A DNA stretch of 64,000 nt from JADLHS01 sp020848635 (GCA_037044975.1 JBAOIL010000009.1:1-64000); one strand, 5' to 3'; positions 8,598 to 18,735 are shown, counted from the first letter of the stretch. Notes: generated by a model from the sequence alone, not told the origin. A program made the numbers and translations.

Positions 8598-11035
8598 ATG
8601 TCCAGGCCGACGCAGCAATTGCGCCTTCTGCACCTTGGCGCAATGGGAGTTGCGCTGGTCATCGCGGCGCTGGTGTTGGCAGCCGTGATCTACATCCGCG
8701 AGCAGTCGCGCCGAGAACACACCGACGCCGTCCAGGATCTTGCGCACGCCGTGTCGCTGTCGCTCGATGCCTGGGTCGGCACCATCGACTACGTGCTGCA
8801 GGTCAGCGCCGACGAGATCGGGCACCAGAGCGGCACGCACGGCGCCGATGCCGCGGCCATCAACCGCTTCCTGGCGCGCCAGCAGGAACGCTTCCCGTAC
8901 ATCGACCTGCTGCGCGCGACCAGCCCCGAGGGCGAAGCGATCTGGGGCCGGGGCGTGGACCCCGCGCAGCGCGCCAGCCTGGCCCAGCGCGAGTACTTCC
9001 AGCGCCTGCGCGACGATCCGACCCTGGGCATGGTGATCGCCGAACCCATCGTCGGCAAGATCTCGCAGCAGTGGATCTGGCTCATGGCCAGGCGCATCCA
9101 GGCCCCCGACGGAAGCTTCGCCGGGCTGGTCTACGCGTCGATGTTCATCCGCGACCTGACGCGCATGCTCCAGCAGAGCAACCCGCCGCCTGGCGGTGCG
9201 ATCGTTTTGCGCGACGCGCCAGATGCGCACCGTCGCCAGCACCGCCGCAGAGCCCGTGCAGCCCGGTTCGCCGGCACCGGGCGAGGCCGAGGCCCAACAT
9301 CTGGCGGAACTGGCGGCGGCCCTGCGTGCGCAGCCGGCGGCAGGCAGCTTCGTCGGCCGGGCGCCCGACGCCGGCGGCGCGCCGACGGTCTACGCCTACC
9401 GCCGCAACCTGACCCACGGCTACACGCTGCTGGTGGGCCAGCCGGTGGCCGCAGCCGACGCGCAATGGCAGCCTCTGGCGCTGGTCCTGCTCAGTCTGCT
9501 GGCGGCCTCGGTGGTCGGCACCTTGTTCTTCGTCAAGGCCACCAGGCGCGGCTGGGAACGGGCCGCGCTGGCCGACACGCTGGCCCCGGCGCGAACGCGA
9601 GCACGGCTTGCTGAAGTCGCTGATCCGCACCATCCCGGACCTGGTCTGGCTGAAGGACCCGCAGGGCGTGTACCTGGCCTGCAACGCCGCGTTCGAGCGC
9701 TTCATGGGCCGCAACGAGGCCGACATGGTGGGCAAGTCCGACCTGGACCTGATGGACCGCGAACAGGCCGAGTTCTTCCGCGACCATGACCGCAAGGCGA
9801 TGGCCGCGGGCCAGCCCACCGTCAACGAGGAGTGGATCACCTACGCTTCGGATGGCCGGCGTGCCCTGCTGAAGACGACCAAGGCGCCCATGCACGCGCC
9901 AGACGGCACGCTCACCGGGGTACTGGGCATCGCGCACGACATCACCGAACAGCGCCGCGCCGAAGACGCCTTGCACGACGGTGAAGCCCAGCTCAACCGG
10001 GCCAACGCCGAACTCGAGGCCCGCGTGGCCGAGCGCACGTCCGAACTGCTGAACGTCAACCGGCAACTGCTCGACACCCAGTTCGCGATGGAAGGGGTCG
10101 GCATCGGCATCACCTGGGTCGACTTCGAGACCGGGCGCTTCATCTGGGCCAACCGCCACGCGGCCGAGGTGCTGGGCTACACGCGCGACGAGATGCTGTG
10201 CATGACCGTCTCGGACATCGACCCCAACTTCCCGCCCGAGGCCTACGCCGCGGTCAAGCCCACCTTCGTGGCCGATGGCCAGTTGCGCTTCGAGACCGAG
10301 CACAGCACGCGCGACGGCCAGCACATCCCGGTGGAGATGACGATCTACTACGACCACCGCGACACCGCGATGAAACCGCGGCTGATCGCGTTCTCCTCGA
10401 GCATTGCGGCGCGCAAGGAGGCCGAGCGCGCCGTGCTGGAGGCCAAGGCCGCGGCCGAGGAGGCCAGCCGCGCCAAGAGTTCGTTCCTGGCCAACATGTC
10501 GCACGAGATCCGCACGCCACTGAACGCGATGCTGGGCCTGAGCCACCTGCTGCGCAGCGACGTGCTGTCGCCGCTGCAGCGCGAGCGGCTGGACAAGATG
10601 GTCGGCGCCGGGCGGCACCTGCTGTCGATCATCAGCGACATCCTCGACCTGTCCAAGGTCGAGGCCGGAAGGCTGCAGATCGAGGCCGCCAACTTCCACC
10701 TTTCGGCGGTGCTGGACAACGTGGCCTCGATGGTCAGCGATGCGGCGGCGGCCAAGGGGCTGGAACTGCAGGTCGACCCCGACGGCGTGCCGCTGTGGCT
10801 GCGCGGCGATCGCCACGCGCCTGCGCCAGGCGCTGCTGAACTTCGCCGGCAACGCGGTGAAGTTCACCGACAGCGGTCGCGTGACCCTGCGTGCGCTGCT
10901 CATCGAAGAACAGGGTGAGGACATCGTCGTGCGCTTCGAGGTGCAGGACACCGGACCGGGCCTGAGCCCGGAGCAGCTTGAACGGCTGTTCCAGCCCTTC
11001 GAGCAGGTCGATGGTTCGGCGGCCCGCCGCCACGG
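8598..11035 (+). CDS. PAS-PAS sensor histidine kinase, three frameshifts, cut at contig junction
   Basis: ATG preceded by GGAG. Order: membrane segment (residues ~15-37), extracytoplasmic dCACHE-like sensor, second membrane segment (LALVLLSLLAASVVGTLFF), PAS (IRTIPDLVWLKDPQGVYLAC), coiled coil, second PAS, HisKA with phospho-acceptor MSHEIRTPLNAM, and HATPase up to FQPFEQVDGSAARRHG. Three one-base insertions disrupt it: near 9219 (restores AQMRTVAS), near 9584-9587 (restores HGLLKSLIRTIPD) and at 10811-10813 (restores the canonical GDPTRLRQ). The G2 box and any receiver domain are missing because the betaproteobacterial sequence stops near 11,035. Signal and partner are unknown. Confidence 0.85.
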
Positions 11036-11045
11036 CCTTTTCGAA
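11028..11045. other. Probable chimeric junction between two genomes
   Basis: To the left, the kinase homology ends in the ATPase domain just after the DGSAARRHG stretch. To the right, the same bases begin the 3' end of an opposite-strand lipoprotein gene that is also cut. GC content and third-position bias change at the same place, and no mobile-element signature is present. An assembly join is the simplest explanation. Confidence 0.8.
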
Positions 11046-11658
11046 ACAGCACATGTGGTTGACCCCACAGTTTGTCCTGTCCGTTGTGGTTCGCTGCCGA
11101 GAGGCCAAAAGATTCGACCTCGACTTTTTTTCCACCACTCTCCGTGAAAACCAGTGGTCGCCGATTCTGGTCGTAGGGCAGGGGGAATTTTACGTTCGCT
11201 TCCAAATAGGCATACGCGACGAGTGATTCCGGCAAGATTCCAGGGAAAGTGGGCGGGGTCTTGTCGGGAAATCTCTGTTTCAGGTCGTTCTGAATTTGGT
11301 TGGTAAAGCCATTCCGGTTCCAGCCAGCCGCAGCATAGAGAGCACCTTGGGGAACATGCGGCCGCGGGTCCGTTCCATCATTCAAGGATTTGGCAACACC
11401 AGGTAATTCGTCAAAAGCGATTGACTCACCTGCCAATTCCTCCAGAGCCTTCCAGGCCGATTGAAACGAAGCGCACCAAATCGCGTTTTTGCCATTGGGA
11501 ATTGGGGCATCCAAAGTTGCGACAACAACGGTTGCGTTGAGTTCCTCAGAGGACTTGTTAAGGCTCAACGGTATTGGTGGCGAGTGCGATTCCCGCGAAC
11601 ATGATGAGGTGATGGACAACAGGCCCGCGAGCAGCGAGCACCTAATGGAAGTCCTCAT
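11040..11658 (-). CDS. Hypothetical exported protein, C-terminus lost at junction
   Basis: Starts at the ATG at 11658 with a basic, hydrophobic N-terminus (RCSLLAGLLSITSSC) that looks like a lipoprotein or Sec signal. The following ~180 residues are soluble and unlike any family I can name (for example PQGALYAAAGWNRNGFTN). Coding quality collapses at about 11,040, where the frame enters sequence antisense to the kinase. Base composition is clearly lower in GC than the left part, in line with the neighbouring verrucomicrobial genes. Confidence 0.6.
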
Positions 11659-11715
11659 TTCGAGCCTCCAGAGCTCGAAACACGGAGACAACGGGGCTCT
11701 GTGCATTGTCGTCAT

Positions 11716-12028
11716 AATCCATGGAGCAGGTCCAAACCTCGCAAGTTAAACGATAAGCCTGTGGGGCAGGAATCTGCCATTGGTTCGTTTATCCCACCAC
11801 AAGGATTTGCTGTCAACAATGCTTATTTCAACCACCAACGGCATCTCAAATACCACATGGGCCTATGGCCAGAACTCAACCGCACGGCTTAATCGTTATT
11901 CACCGTTTCACCACAGCCACTGTCACGAGCCATCCGGCCAACCTCGCCTGAATCCAACCGGATGCTCGTGACAAACGGGTCGCAGCCTTGTCCCATCTCT
12001 TGGCGGATGATGATTCCGCCCATGACCT
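11716..12028. other. Non-coding spacer before the secretion-like operon
   Basis: A relatively AT-rich stretch with no credible gene, repeat or RNA that I can see. It presumably carries the promoters of the leftward lipoprotein gene and the rightward GspE operon. Confidence 0.3.
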
Positions 12029-13130
12029 ATGACACCACCACTCCCTGCGCCCGACGGACCCAACCCCGGCGAACTCGACGCCCCGCAAACGCTCGCCGAC
12101 ATCGTGCGCCAGGCCACCACGGCGGGCGCCAGTGACATTCACCTCCAGATGCGGGGAACGCATGCCGAGGTCGCCTTCCGTCTGGATGGCGTTATCACTC
12201 CCGTGACCGCCTTGGCCGCCCCCCTCGCCGAGCGCGTGTTCGGTCGCATCAAATTCCTCGCCCGGCTCAAGACTTATCAGGATTCCCTGCCGCAGGATGG
12301 CCGCATTGAACACGCGGACCTCGGCAGCCCGCACGATATCCGTGTGGCCACCTATCCGACCGTGACCGGGGAAAAAATCGTCCTCCGGCTGTTCAACTTC
12401 GCCGCGGTAAAAACCATCCGGGAACTCGCGATTCCGGAGGACGCCGCCATCGAGTTGGAATCCTTCCTCCGGCAATCCGCCGGGCTGTTGCTGCTCACCG
12501 GGCCGGCCGGCAGCGGCAAAACCACCACCATTTACGCCTGCCTGCAACATCTGCTCGCGCTCGGCGGCCGCCACATTATCACCGTGGAAGATCCCGTCGA
12601 ACAGATCATCCCGGGCATCATGCAGACCGAAATCAATGAAGCCGTCGGCCTTGGCTTCGCCCGCGCCGCGCGCCATCTCCTCCGCCAGGACCCGCAGGCC
12701 CTCATCCTCGGCGAGATTCGCGATGAGGAAACCGCCAATCTCGCCGTGCGCGCCGCGCTAACCGGGCATCTGGTCATTTCCACCCTGCACGCCGGCTCGT
12801 GTCGCGGCGTATTGGAGCGTTTGTTAACCTTGTGCCCGGATCATTCCGCCGTGGCGGCGGCCGTGGAACTCATCTTCAATCAACGCCTCATCCGGCGCAC
12901 GTGCGATGCTTGCGGCGGCCAACGGTGCGCCCAATGTTTTCAAACGGGCTATCTTGGCCGTCTCCCCGTGGTGGAATGGCTGCGCGTCACGGATGATCTG
13001 CGGGCCAGAGTTGCGGACGCGCGATCTGCAAACCATTCAACCGCACCGCCCCCTCGCCGAGCTGGCGCGTGACCTTTTACGCCAAGGGTTGTCCAATGAA
13101 ACAGAACTCCAGCGCGTGCTGGGCCTATGA
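12029..13130 (+). CDS. gspE: GspE/PilB-type secretion ATPase (one frameshift)
   Basis: Traffic ATPase that powers pseudopilus or pilus assembly on the cytoplasmic side. Seen: N-terminal GASDIHLQ, Walker A GPAGSGKTTT, Asp box, Walker B ALILGEIRDEET, His box VISTLHAGS and a zinc-binding CDACGGQRCAQC. It is short because the usual N-terminal MshE domain is missing. A surplus base near 13018-13023 shifts the frame; the correct C-terminus then continues as DLQTIQPHRPLAELARDLL and stops at 13130, overlapping the GspF start by four bases (ATGA). First gene of a tightly packed operon. Confidence 0.85.
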
Positions 13131-14104
13131 AAACCGACGAATTTGCCTTCTTCAACCAGCAACTCGCCGCCATGCTCCGGGACGGCATCCCACTGGAAGG
13201 CGCGTTGCAACGCCTCTGCACCGAGATGCAGGACGCCCCCCTGCGCGCGGAAATGCAGGCGCTCGCTGCTGATCTCGCCCAAGGCGTGCCCCTGCCCGAA
13301 GCCATCCGCCGCCGCCAATTGCCCGAACTCTATCGCTGCCTCGTCGAAGTCGGCGCGCAAAGCAACGACCTCCCCGACGTGTTGACCCTCCTGGCCGATC
13401 ATTACCAACGCCGCTACCACATCTGGACCCGGCTCAAGGGCCTGATGGTGTATCCCTTCATCGTCCTGACTGCCTCACTCCTGCTCTCCGTCCTGCTCGC
13501 CTACGTGCTCGAAAAACTCGTCTGGCCCAGCATGTCGTTATTCAGTCAACAAATGTCCCCGGGCTTTCACGCGGCGCTTTGGATGTCTCCGGTGATCCTC
13601 GCCCTCCTGCTCGTCGTCGCCATCGTTGCGTTCACCGTGCCGGCTGCCCGCCAGATGCTGCGTTGGCGCATTCCGTCCTTTCGCGAATCCAGCCTCGCCC
13701 AGATCGCCTCCGCCCTCGCCCTGCTGCTCCGCAACGGCGTCGCCCTCGACCACGCGCTCGCCCTCGTCGAACGCATGGAAGGCGGCAGTCGCGCCGGGGA
13801 GGAAATCTCCGACTGGCGCCGCCGGCTGGCCGCCGGTCATGGTAAATTTTTAGACCTGGCCCAACCGGGTCGCGCGTTCCCGCCGTTGTTCATCTGGCTC
13901 GTGGCGCATGGCCGGGAAGACCTGGGCGCCGGATTCCAACACGCCGCCGACATCTACCAGTCGCGGGCCAATCACCGCGCCGAACTGCTGCTCTACTCTG
14001 CGCTGCCGTGCTCCATTCTGGCGCTCGGGGTGTTGGTCATCATGCAGATTCAGCCAATCTTTTTCGAACTGTCGAAAGTATTGAACCTGCTCGGTTCGGA
14101 ATAA
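13127..14104 (+). CDS. gspF: GspF-type inner-membrane platform protein (first copy)
   Basis: 325 residues. The N-terminal GspF domain begins with the characteristic FFNQQLAAMLRDGIPLEGAL, followed by membrane segments around residues 105-125 (FIVLTASLLLSVLLAYVL) and 145-170. A second, shorter cytoplasmic repeat (LAQIASALALLLRNGVALDH) and a final membrane helix (SILALGVLVIMQIQPIFF) complete the family layout. In type II secretion and type IV pili this protein couples the ATPase to the pseudopilus. The start overlaps the GspE stop (ATGA). The gene is intact. Confidence 0.85.
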   Translation: MKTDEFAFFNQQLAAMLRDGIPLEGALQRLCTEMQDAPLRAEMQALAADLAQGVPLPEAIRRRQLPELYRCLVEVGAQSNDLPDVLTLLADHYQRRYHIWTRLKGLMVYPFIVLTASLLLSVLLAYVLEKLVWPSMSLFSQQMSPGFHAALWMSPVILALLLVVAIVAFTVPAARQMLRWRIPSFRESSLAQIASALALLLRNGVALDHALALVERMEGGSRAGEEISDWRRRLAAGHGKFLDLAQPGRAFPPLFIWLVAHGREDLGAGFQHAADIYQSRANHRAELLLYSALPCSILALGVLVIMQIQPIFFELSKVLNLLGSE

Positions 14105-14115
14105 CCCCAAAACGC

Positions 14116-15261
14116 ATGAACGATTTCCCCGATCTCCTCCTGCGCCTCGGCCTCGTGCTGGCCATGCTTTTCCTCTGGGCCATCGTTCTCGGCGGCGGGC
14201 TCGCGTTGCTGCATTTACTCGTCTCGCTGCCCATGCGCCGGGCGGAACGCGCGCGCGCCCTTTTGGATCTCATGGAAACCTCGCTGCGCCTGGGCGAACC
14301 AGTCGAACCGGCGCTGATCTCGATCTCCCTGAGCCGGGAGCAATCCCTCGGCGTCCGCTTTCATCTCTTCGTGGCGTGGCTCGAAAAGGGGCTGCGCCTG
14401 GATGAAGCGCTGGCCAAAGTACCCCGCCTGCTGCCGCCGCAGATCGTCGCCATGCTCCAGGCCGGCCAACGGATCGGCGATCTGCGCAAAATCCTCCCCG
14501 CGTGCCGGCAATTGCTCGCCGACGCCGTTTCCGAAACGCGGAGCGCGTTGAATTATCTGGTCGTCATCACCTTCGTCGTCTCGCCCGCCACCATGTTCGT
14601 TTTTTCCATTCTCGCCATTATGGTTTTTCCGAAGCTGAACGAAGTCGCCTACGGCCTGGGCATGGACCATTCGGGCGGCATTCATTGGCTCATCCGGCAC
14701 TCCACCCTGTTTGTCGGCACGCAGATTATTTTCCAGCTCGGGATGTGGCTCGCCGCCATCATTTATGTCATCGGACCGCACGCGCATGCCTGGCTGCCCG
14801 GCTACGATCAACTGAGTTGGCGGCTGCCCTGGCGCCGGAAGCGCATGCAACGGGATTTCTCCATCATGCTCGCCACCCTGCTGGATGCCCGCATGCCCGA
14901 ACCCGAAGCCATCACGCTCGCCGCCGACTGCACGGCCAATCGTTGCTTTCAACAGCGCGCCGCCGCCGCCGTCCATGACCTGCGTCAGGGCCACCCACTG
15001 ACCGAAGCCGTGCAGGGAATGGACGACCACGGCGAGTTCCGCTGGCGGCTCACCAATGCGGCTCATTCCCGCAACGGTTTTCTCGCCGCGCTTGCGGGCT
15101 GGCACGACGCCCTCAACGCCAAGGCGTTTCAACAACAGCAAGCCGCCGCCCAGGTCATCTCGACCGCGCTCCTGCTCTTTAACGGTGCGTTCGTCGCCGC
15201 GATCGTCATCACCGTCTTCGCCTTTCTCATCTCCATCATCAACGCCGGATGTCTATGGTAA
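14116..15261 (+). CDS. GspF-type inner-membrane platform protein (second copy)
   Basis: About 381 residues starting at MNDFPDLLLRLG. It opens with a long hydrophobic helix (LVLAMLFLWAIVLGGGLALL) not present in the first copy. Two GspF-like repeats then follow (LLPPQIVAMLQAGQRIGDL and FSIMLATLLDARMPEPEAI), with membrane segments near VISTALLLFNGAFVAAIVIT at the end. Two consecutive GspF-like proteins are unusual; they may form a heteromeric platform. Spacing to the first copy is 11 bases, and the 3' end overlaps the next gene by 13 bases. Confidence 0.78.
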   Translation: MNDFPDLLLRLGLVLAMLFLWAIVLGGGLALLHLLVSLPMRRAERARALLDLMETSLRLGEPVEPALISISLSREQSLGVRFHLFVAWLEKGLRLDEALAKVPRLLPPQIVAMLQAGQRIGDLRKILPACRQLLADAVSETRSALNYLVVITFVVSPATMFVFSILAIMVFPKLNEVAYGLGMDHSGGIHWLIRHSTLFVGTQIIFQLGMWLAAIIYVIGPHAHAWLPGYDQLSWRLPWRRKRMQRDFSIMLATLLDARMPEPEAITLAADCTANRCFQQRAAAAVHDLRQGHPLTEAVQGMDDHGEFRWRLTNAAHSRNGFLAALAGWHDALNAKAFQQQQAAAQVISTALLLFNGAFVAAIVITVFAFLISIINAGCLW

Positions 15262-15647
15262 CTCCTGCCGCCAAATCATTTCGCACCCGCCGCCGCCGCC
15301 AAGCCGCGATGCTGATGACGGAACTCATGGTGGCCATCGCGTTCCTAAGCATCGCCGTCCTTCCGCTCGCCTTGTCGTTCGCCAAGGAGCACCAATACCT
15401 CCGCAACTGCTATCAACATGCCGTGGCGATGGAACTGGTGGACGGCGAAATGGAACTGCTCGTCGCGGGCGAGTGGCAGCGCTACCCGAACGGCCAGCAC
15501 GTTCTCACCCCCACCGGAGCGGCGGCCGCCAATCTCCCGCCCGGCACGCTGGAACTCACCGTGAATGAGCAGCATCTCCGCCTCGTATGGCATCCCGCCG
15601 CCCGCAAAGGAGGCGGCAGCGTCATCCGCGAAGCCACCCGCAAATGA
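15249..15647 (+). CDS. Pseudopilin-like protein (GspI/PilV-like)
   Basis: A 132-residue protein with a basic leader and a class III-like prepilin stretch (QAAMLMTELMVAIAFLSIAV). Cleavage would fall after Ala, with the conserved Glu at position +5 of the mature protein. The rest is a small soluble domain. The first ATG lies within the GspF copy (13-base overlap), and the stop overlaps the next start (ATGA). The position after GspE/F and the short C-terminal domain suggest a minor pseudopilin; the subtype call is tentative. Confidence 0.7.
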   Translation: MSMVTPAAKSFRTRRRRQAAMLMTELMVAIAFLSIAVLPLALSFAKEHQYLRNCYQHAVAMELVDGEMELLVAGEWQRYPNGQHVLTPTGAAAANLPPGTLELTVNEQHLRLVWHPAARKGGGSVIREATRK

Positions 15648-16144
15648 ACGCAACCCCTCACTTCATGCGCCGACGCACCCGCACGCGGGGCATCACCCTC
15701 ATCGAGTGCCTCGTTTACATCGGTGCGCTCGCCACGGTCTTTGGCATGGGCACGGCCGCCTTTTATCACTGCGCCGCAAATTCCGCCGCCCTGCGCCGCA
15801 ACGCCGACGACATTGCCCAGGTGCTGCACATCGGCGAACTCTGGCGGGCCGACATCCGCGCCGCGACCCAGCCGGTGCGCTTCGATGCCACCGAACAAAC
15901 CCTCCACCTCACCCACAACGAAACGGTCGTCGCCTACAAGTTCGCAGACCACCAAATCCTGCGCCGCTCCCGGACTGACGCGCCGTGGGTCGTCATCCTA
16001 CCTCGCGTGGCTCAATCGCAGATGACCCCCGAACCCCGGGCGCACGTCACCGGCTGGTGCTGGGAACTGGAATTGAAATCCATCCGCGATCCCGCCCCGA
16101 TCCGACCACTCTTCACTTTCACCGCCGTGCCCGGCCCGTTATGA
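15644..16144 (+). CDS. Pseudopilin-like protein (GspJ/PilW-like)
   Basis: A 166-residue protein starting at the ATG that overlaps the upstream stop. A textbook prepilin leader is present: RTRGITLIECLVYIG, with cleavage after Gly and Glu at +5, followed by a hydrophobic helix. The soluble domain (ADDIAQVLHIGELWRADIRA) resembles GspJ-like minor pseudopilins. The stop overlaps the next ATG (ATGA). Likely an element of the assembling tip complex. Confidence 0.72.
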   Translation: MNATPHFMRRRTRTRGITLIECLVYIGALATVFGMGTAAFYHCAANSAALRRNADDIAQVLHIGELWRADIRAATQPVRFDATEQTLHLTHNETVVAYKFADHQILRRSRTDAPWVVILPRVAQSQMTPEPRAHVTGWCWELELKSIRDPAPIRPLFTFTAVPGPL

Positions 16145-16380
16145 AACTCGCTCCCACAACCAATCAGCCTTGCCGCCACCAGCGTGGGTTCTTTCTCATC
16201 ATCGTCCTGCTGGCCGTTACCGCGATCATGCTAATCTATCTAACAGCCAACGCCCGCCGCTTGGCCGTGCTCAAGCAGGACCTCCGCCTCGTCGAGCAAA
16301 AGCAAATTCAGCGCTTCAACCCGGCTGCATCTGGCGTAACCACCAATCGCGCCCCGGTTCCGTCCGCGTCCGCGCCATGA
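16141..16380 (+). CDS. Small pseudopilin-like protein (GspK/PilX-like N-terminus)
   Basis: A 79-residue protein with RGFFLIIVLLAVTAIMLIYL after a basic leader, similar to the N-terminal helix of GspK or PilX, which lack Glu at +5. The remainder is only a short helical tail ending in Pro/Ala-rich sequence, so the globular domain of GspK is missing. Coupled by ATGA overlaps on both sides, which argues that it is a real gene. Confidence 0.65.
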   Translation: MKLAPTTNQPCRHQRGFFLIIVLLAVTAIMLIYLTANARRLAVLKQDLRLVEQKQIQRFNPAASGVTTNRAPVPSASAP

Positions 16381-16667
16381 CTCCGCCCGCCGCCAATCCG
16401 CTGCCGATGGAAAAGATCGAACTGATCCAGCGTTCCCTGAGCGCGTTCGGTTTTGGCCTGCCCGGCATCGTGCCCTTTCTCGGCACCCCGTTCGCCATCG
16501 TCGCCTTGGTGCAGAATTCGCGCATCAAACGTCGCTTTGGCGCCTTCTGGAATCCCGCGCAGCGTTACCTGTTCTGGGGTTCAGTTTGCGCGCGCATCGG
16601 CATGATGCTGACCATCATTATTACCCTCCTGATCGCTGTGGCCGGGCTTGTTTCGCTGCTAGCTTGA
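16377..16667 (+). CDS. Small membrane protein at end of pseudopilin operon
   Basis: A 96-residue protein starting with an ATG that overlaps the upstream stop. It contains a hydrophobic stretch (GFGLPGIVPFLGTPFAIVAL) and a strong C-terminal membrane helix (MMLTIIITLLIAVAGLVSLL). No family is recognised; the 'small membrane protein with LPGIVPFLGTPFA' pattern suggests a two-segment integral protein. Its position suggests an accessory role in the secretion-like system. Confidence 0.55.
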   Translation: MTPPAANPLPMEKIELIQRSLSAFGFGLPGIVPFLGTPFAIVALVQNSRIKRRFGAFWNPAQRYLFWGSVCARIGMMLTIIITLLIAVAGLVSLLA

Positions 16668-16760
16668 TAACCCCAGACCTCCCCTCGCGCTGTCGTTTTC
16701 CGATGCCTGACCGGTCAGCCCTTGCTCCACGCCCCGGCGATCTGCCATACTCCGCGTTCA

Positions 16761-18710
16761 ATGTTGACACTTTCCGGCATCAGCAAGGCATACGGCGGGC
16801 GGGTTTTATTCGCCGACGTCACGCTGCAAGTGAATCGTCAGGACCGCCTCGGCCTCGTCGGCCCGAACGGCGCGGGGAAGACCACGCTCTTTTCCCTCAT
16901 GCTGGGCGAGGAGTCGGCGGACGACGGCAAGATCATGACCGAACGCAACGTCGTCATCGGCTATCTGCCGCAGGAAAGTACGCCCGTTGCGGACGAAACG
17001 GTCATTGAAATCGCCACCGCCATCTCGCCGGAGTTCGTCAAACTGCGGCGCGTGATCAAAGCCTGGGAACACGATCATCCGATCGAGGCCACGCATCCCG
17101 AAGACGTTCACGACGACGTTCATGACAAATACAATGAACTGAACGGCTATCAGATCGAGGCCAAGGCCAAGCAAATCCTCGCCGGCCTCAGCTTTCGCGA
17201 AACGGATTTCGACCGGCCCGCCAAGGAAATGAGCGGTGGCTGGGTCATGCGCGCGCATCTGGCCCGGCTGCTGACGCAGGCGCCGGACTTGCTGATGCTC
17301 GACGAGCCGACCAACCATCTCGACCTTGAGGCATTGCTCTGGTTTCAGGAGTATTTGCAGGGTTATCCCGGCGCCATTCTCGTCATCTCGCACGACCGCG
17401 AATTCCTCAACAGCCTCGTCGGCGGGATCGTGGAAATTCGCCAGAGCAAACTCCTGCGCTATCGCGGCAACTACGACGAATATCTGGTCCAACGCGACGC
17501 CGCCGAAGTGCAATTGCTGGCCGCCTACAAGAATCAACAGCGCGAAATCAACGCCCTCCAGGATTTTGCGCGCCGGTTCGGCGCGAAGGCCTCCAAGGCT
17601 TCGCAGGCGCAGAGCAAGCTCAAGCAGATTGACCGCATGGAGAAGATCGAAGCGCCGGTCAGCGACGACAAAAAGGTGAGTTTCTCCTTCCCGCAACCGC
17701 AGCGCAGCGGGCAGCGGGTGATCCGGATGAAGAACATCCATTTTGCCTACGGCCAGAACGTGGTCTATCGCGGCATTGAGTTCGAGGCCGAGCGGGCGCA
17801 ACGCATCGTGCTGGTCGGACCGAACGGCGCCGGCAAATCCACCTTGCTGAAACTGCTCGCCGCTAATGTCACCCCCCAGCAAGGCGAACGCGAACTGGGG
17901 CACAACGTCAAAGCCGGATATTACTCGCAGTATCGCGTGGACATGCTCGACCCGAGCCGCAGCGTGCTCGATGAGGCGCTCGACACCCCGTCGCGGGTGA
18001 CGGAGCAATTCGTTCGCACGTTGCTCGGCAGCTTTCTGTTCCGCGGCGATGATGTGTTCAAAAAAGTCAGCGTGTTGAGCGGGGGCGAAAAGAGCCGGCT
18101 CGCGCTGGTGAAACTGTTGCTGGATCCGCCCAACCTGTTGCTCATGGACGAGCCCACCACGCACCTCGACATGTCGAGCATTGACGCCTTGCTCTACGCG
18201 CTGGATCAATTCGAGGGCACGCTCATCTTCATCAGCCACGACGTTTATTTTATTCGCGCGCTGGCCAACAAGGTCGTTCACGTCAACGCCGGCCAGCTCA
18301 CGCACTACGCCGGCGACTATCAGTATTATCTCGATAAGACGCATTCCCTTTCCGCCCGCGCCGCCTTGACCGCCGGGGCCAAGGCCGAAGCGCCGACCCG
18401 AAGCTCAACGCCCAAGCCGACGGTGGATCGCAAAGAGCAAAAGCGGTTGGAAGCCGAGCAACGCCAGGCGCGCTCGAACAAGCTCAAAGGCCAGAAGCAA
18501 CTCGTGCATCAACTGGAGAAGCAGATTCAGGATTTGGAAAAGCGCCAGGCCGCCATCACCGCCGAGTTGGAAAAACCCGAGACCTATCAGGCCGGCAGCA
18601 AAGCCTCGGAACTGAACCGCGAATTTCGTCACAACGCCGACGATCTGGCCGAGATCACGCCGAAATGGGAAGCCGCCGCGACGAAGCTGGCGGAGTTGGA
18701 TACGGATTGA
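16761..18710 (+). CDS. ABC-F family ATPase (translation factor type)
   Basis: About 649 residues with two complete ATP-binding cassettes and no membrane segments. The first has Walker A GPNGAGKTT, signature MSGGW and Walker B LLMLDEPTNHLD; the second has GPNGAGKST, LSGGEKSRLALV and LLLMDEPTTHLD. The intervening linker is long and charged, and the C-terminus is a lysine/glutamate-rich coiled coil (KQLVHQLEKQIQDLEKRQAA), as in Uup/YheS-type ABC-F proteins. Such proteins act on the ribosome, for example resolving stalled states. Start chosen at MLTLSGISKAYGG, the usual family N-terminus. Confidence 0.9.
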   Translation: MLTLSGISKAYGGRVLFADVTLQVNRQDRLGLVGPNGAGKTTLFSLMLGEESADDGKIMTERNVVIGYLPQESTPVADETVIEIATAISPEFVKLRRVIKAWEHDHPIEATHPEDVHDDVHDKYNELNGYQIEAKAKQILAGLSFRETDFDRPAKEMSGGWVMRAHLARLLTQAPDLLMLDEPTNHLDLEALLWFQEYLQGYPGAILVISHDREFLNSLVGGIVEIRQSKLLRYRGNYDEYLVQRDAAEVQLLAAYKNQQREINALQDFARRFGAKASKASQAQSKLKQIDRMEKIEAPVSDDKKVSFSFPQPQRSGQRVIRMKNIHFAYGQNVVYRGIEFEAERAQRIVLVGPNGAGKSTLLKLLAANVTPQQGERELGHNVKAGYYSQYRVDMLDPSRSVLDEALDTPSRVTEQFVRTLLGSFLFRGDDVFKKVSVLSGGEKSRLALVKLLLDPPNLLLMDEPTTHLDMSSIDALLYALDQFEGTLIFISHDVYFIRALANKVVHVNAGQLTHYAGDYQYYLDKTHSLSARAALTAGAKAEAPTRSSTPKPTVDRKEQKRLEAEQRQARSNKLKGQKQLVHQLEKQIQDLEKRQAAITAELEKPETYQAGSKASELNREFRHNADDLAEITPKWEAAATKLAELDTD

Positions 18711-18735
18711 GCAATTGCCCGGTTCAAAATACTTG

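Noticed and set aside
1..11035. The left part as a genomic island in the right-hand genome
   Set aside because: No tRNA, integrase or flanking repeats, and both genes at the edge are cut at the same base.
16806..18344. A 512-codon - strand frame
   Set aside because: It lies entirely antisense to the ABC-F ATPase, which has all expected motifs.
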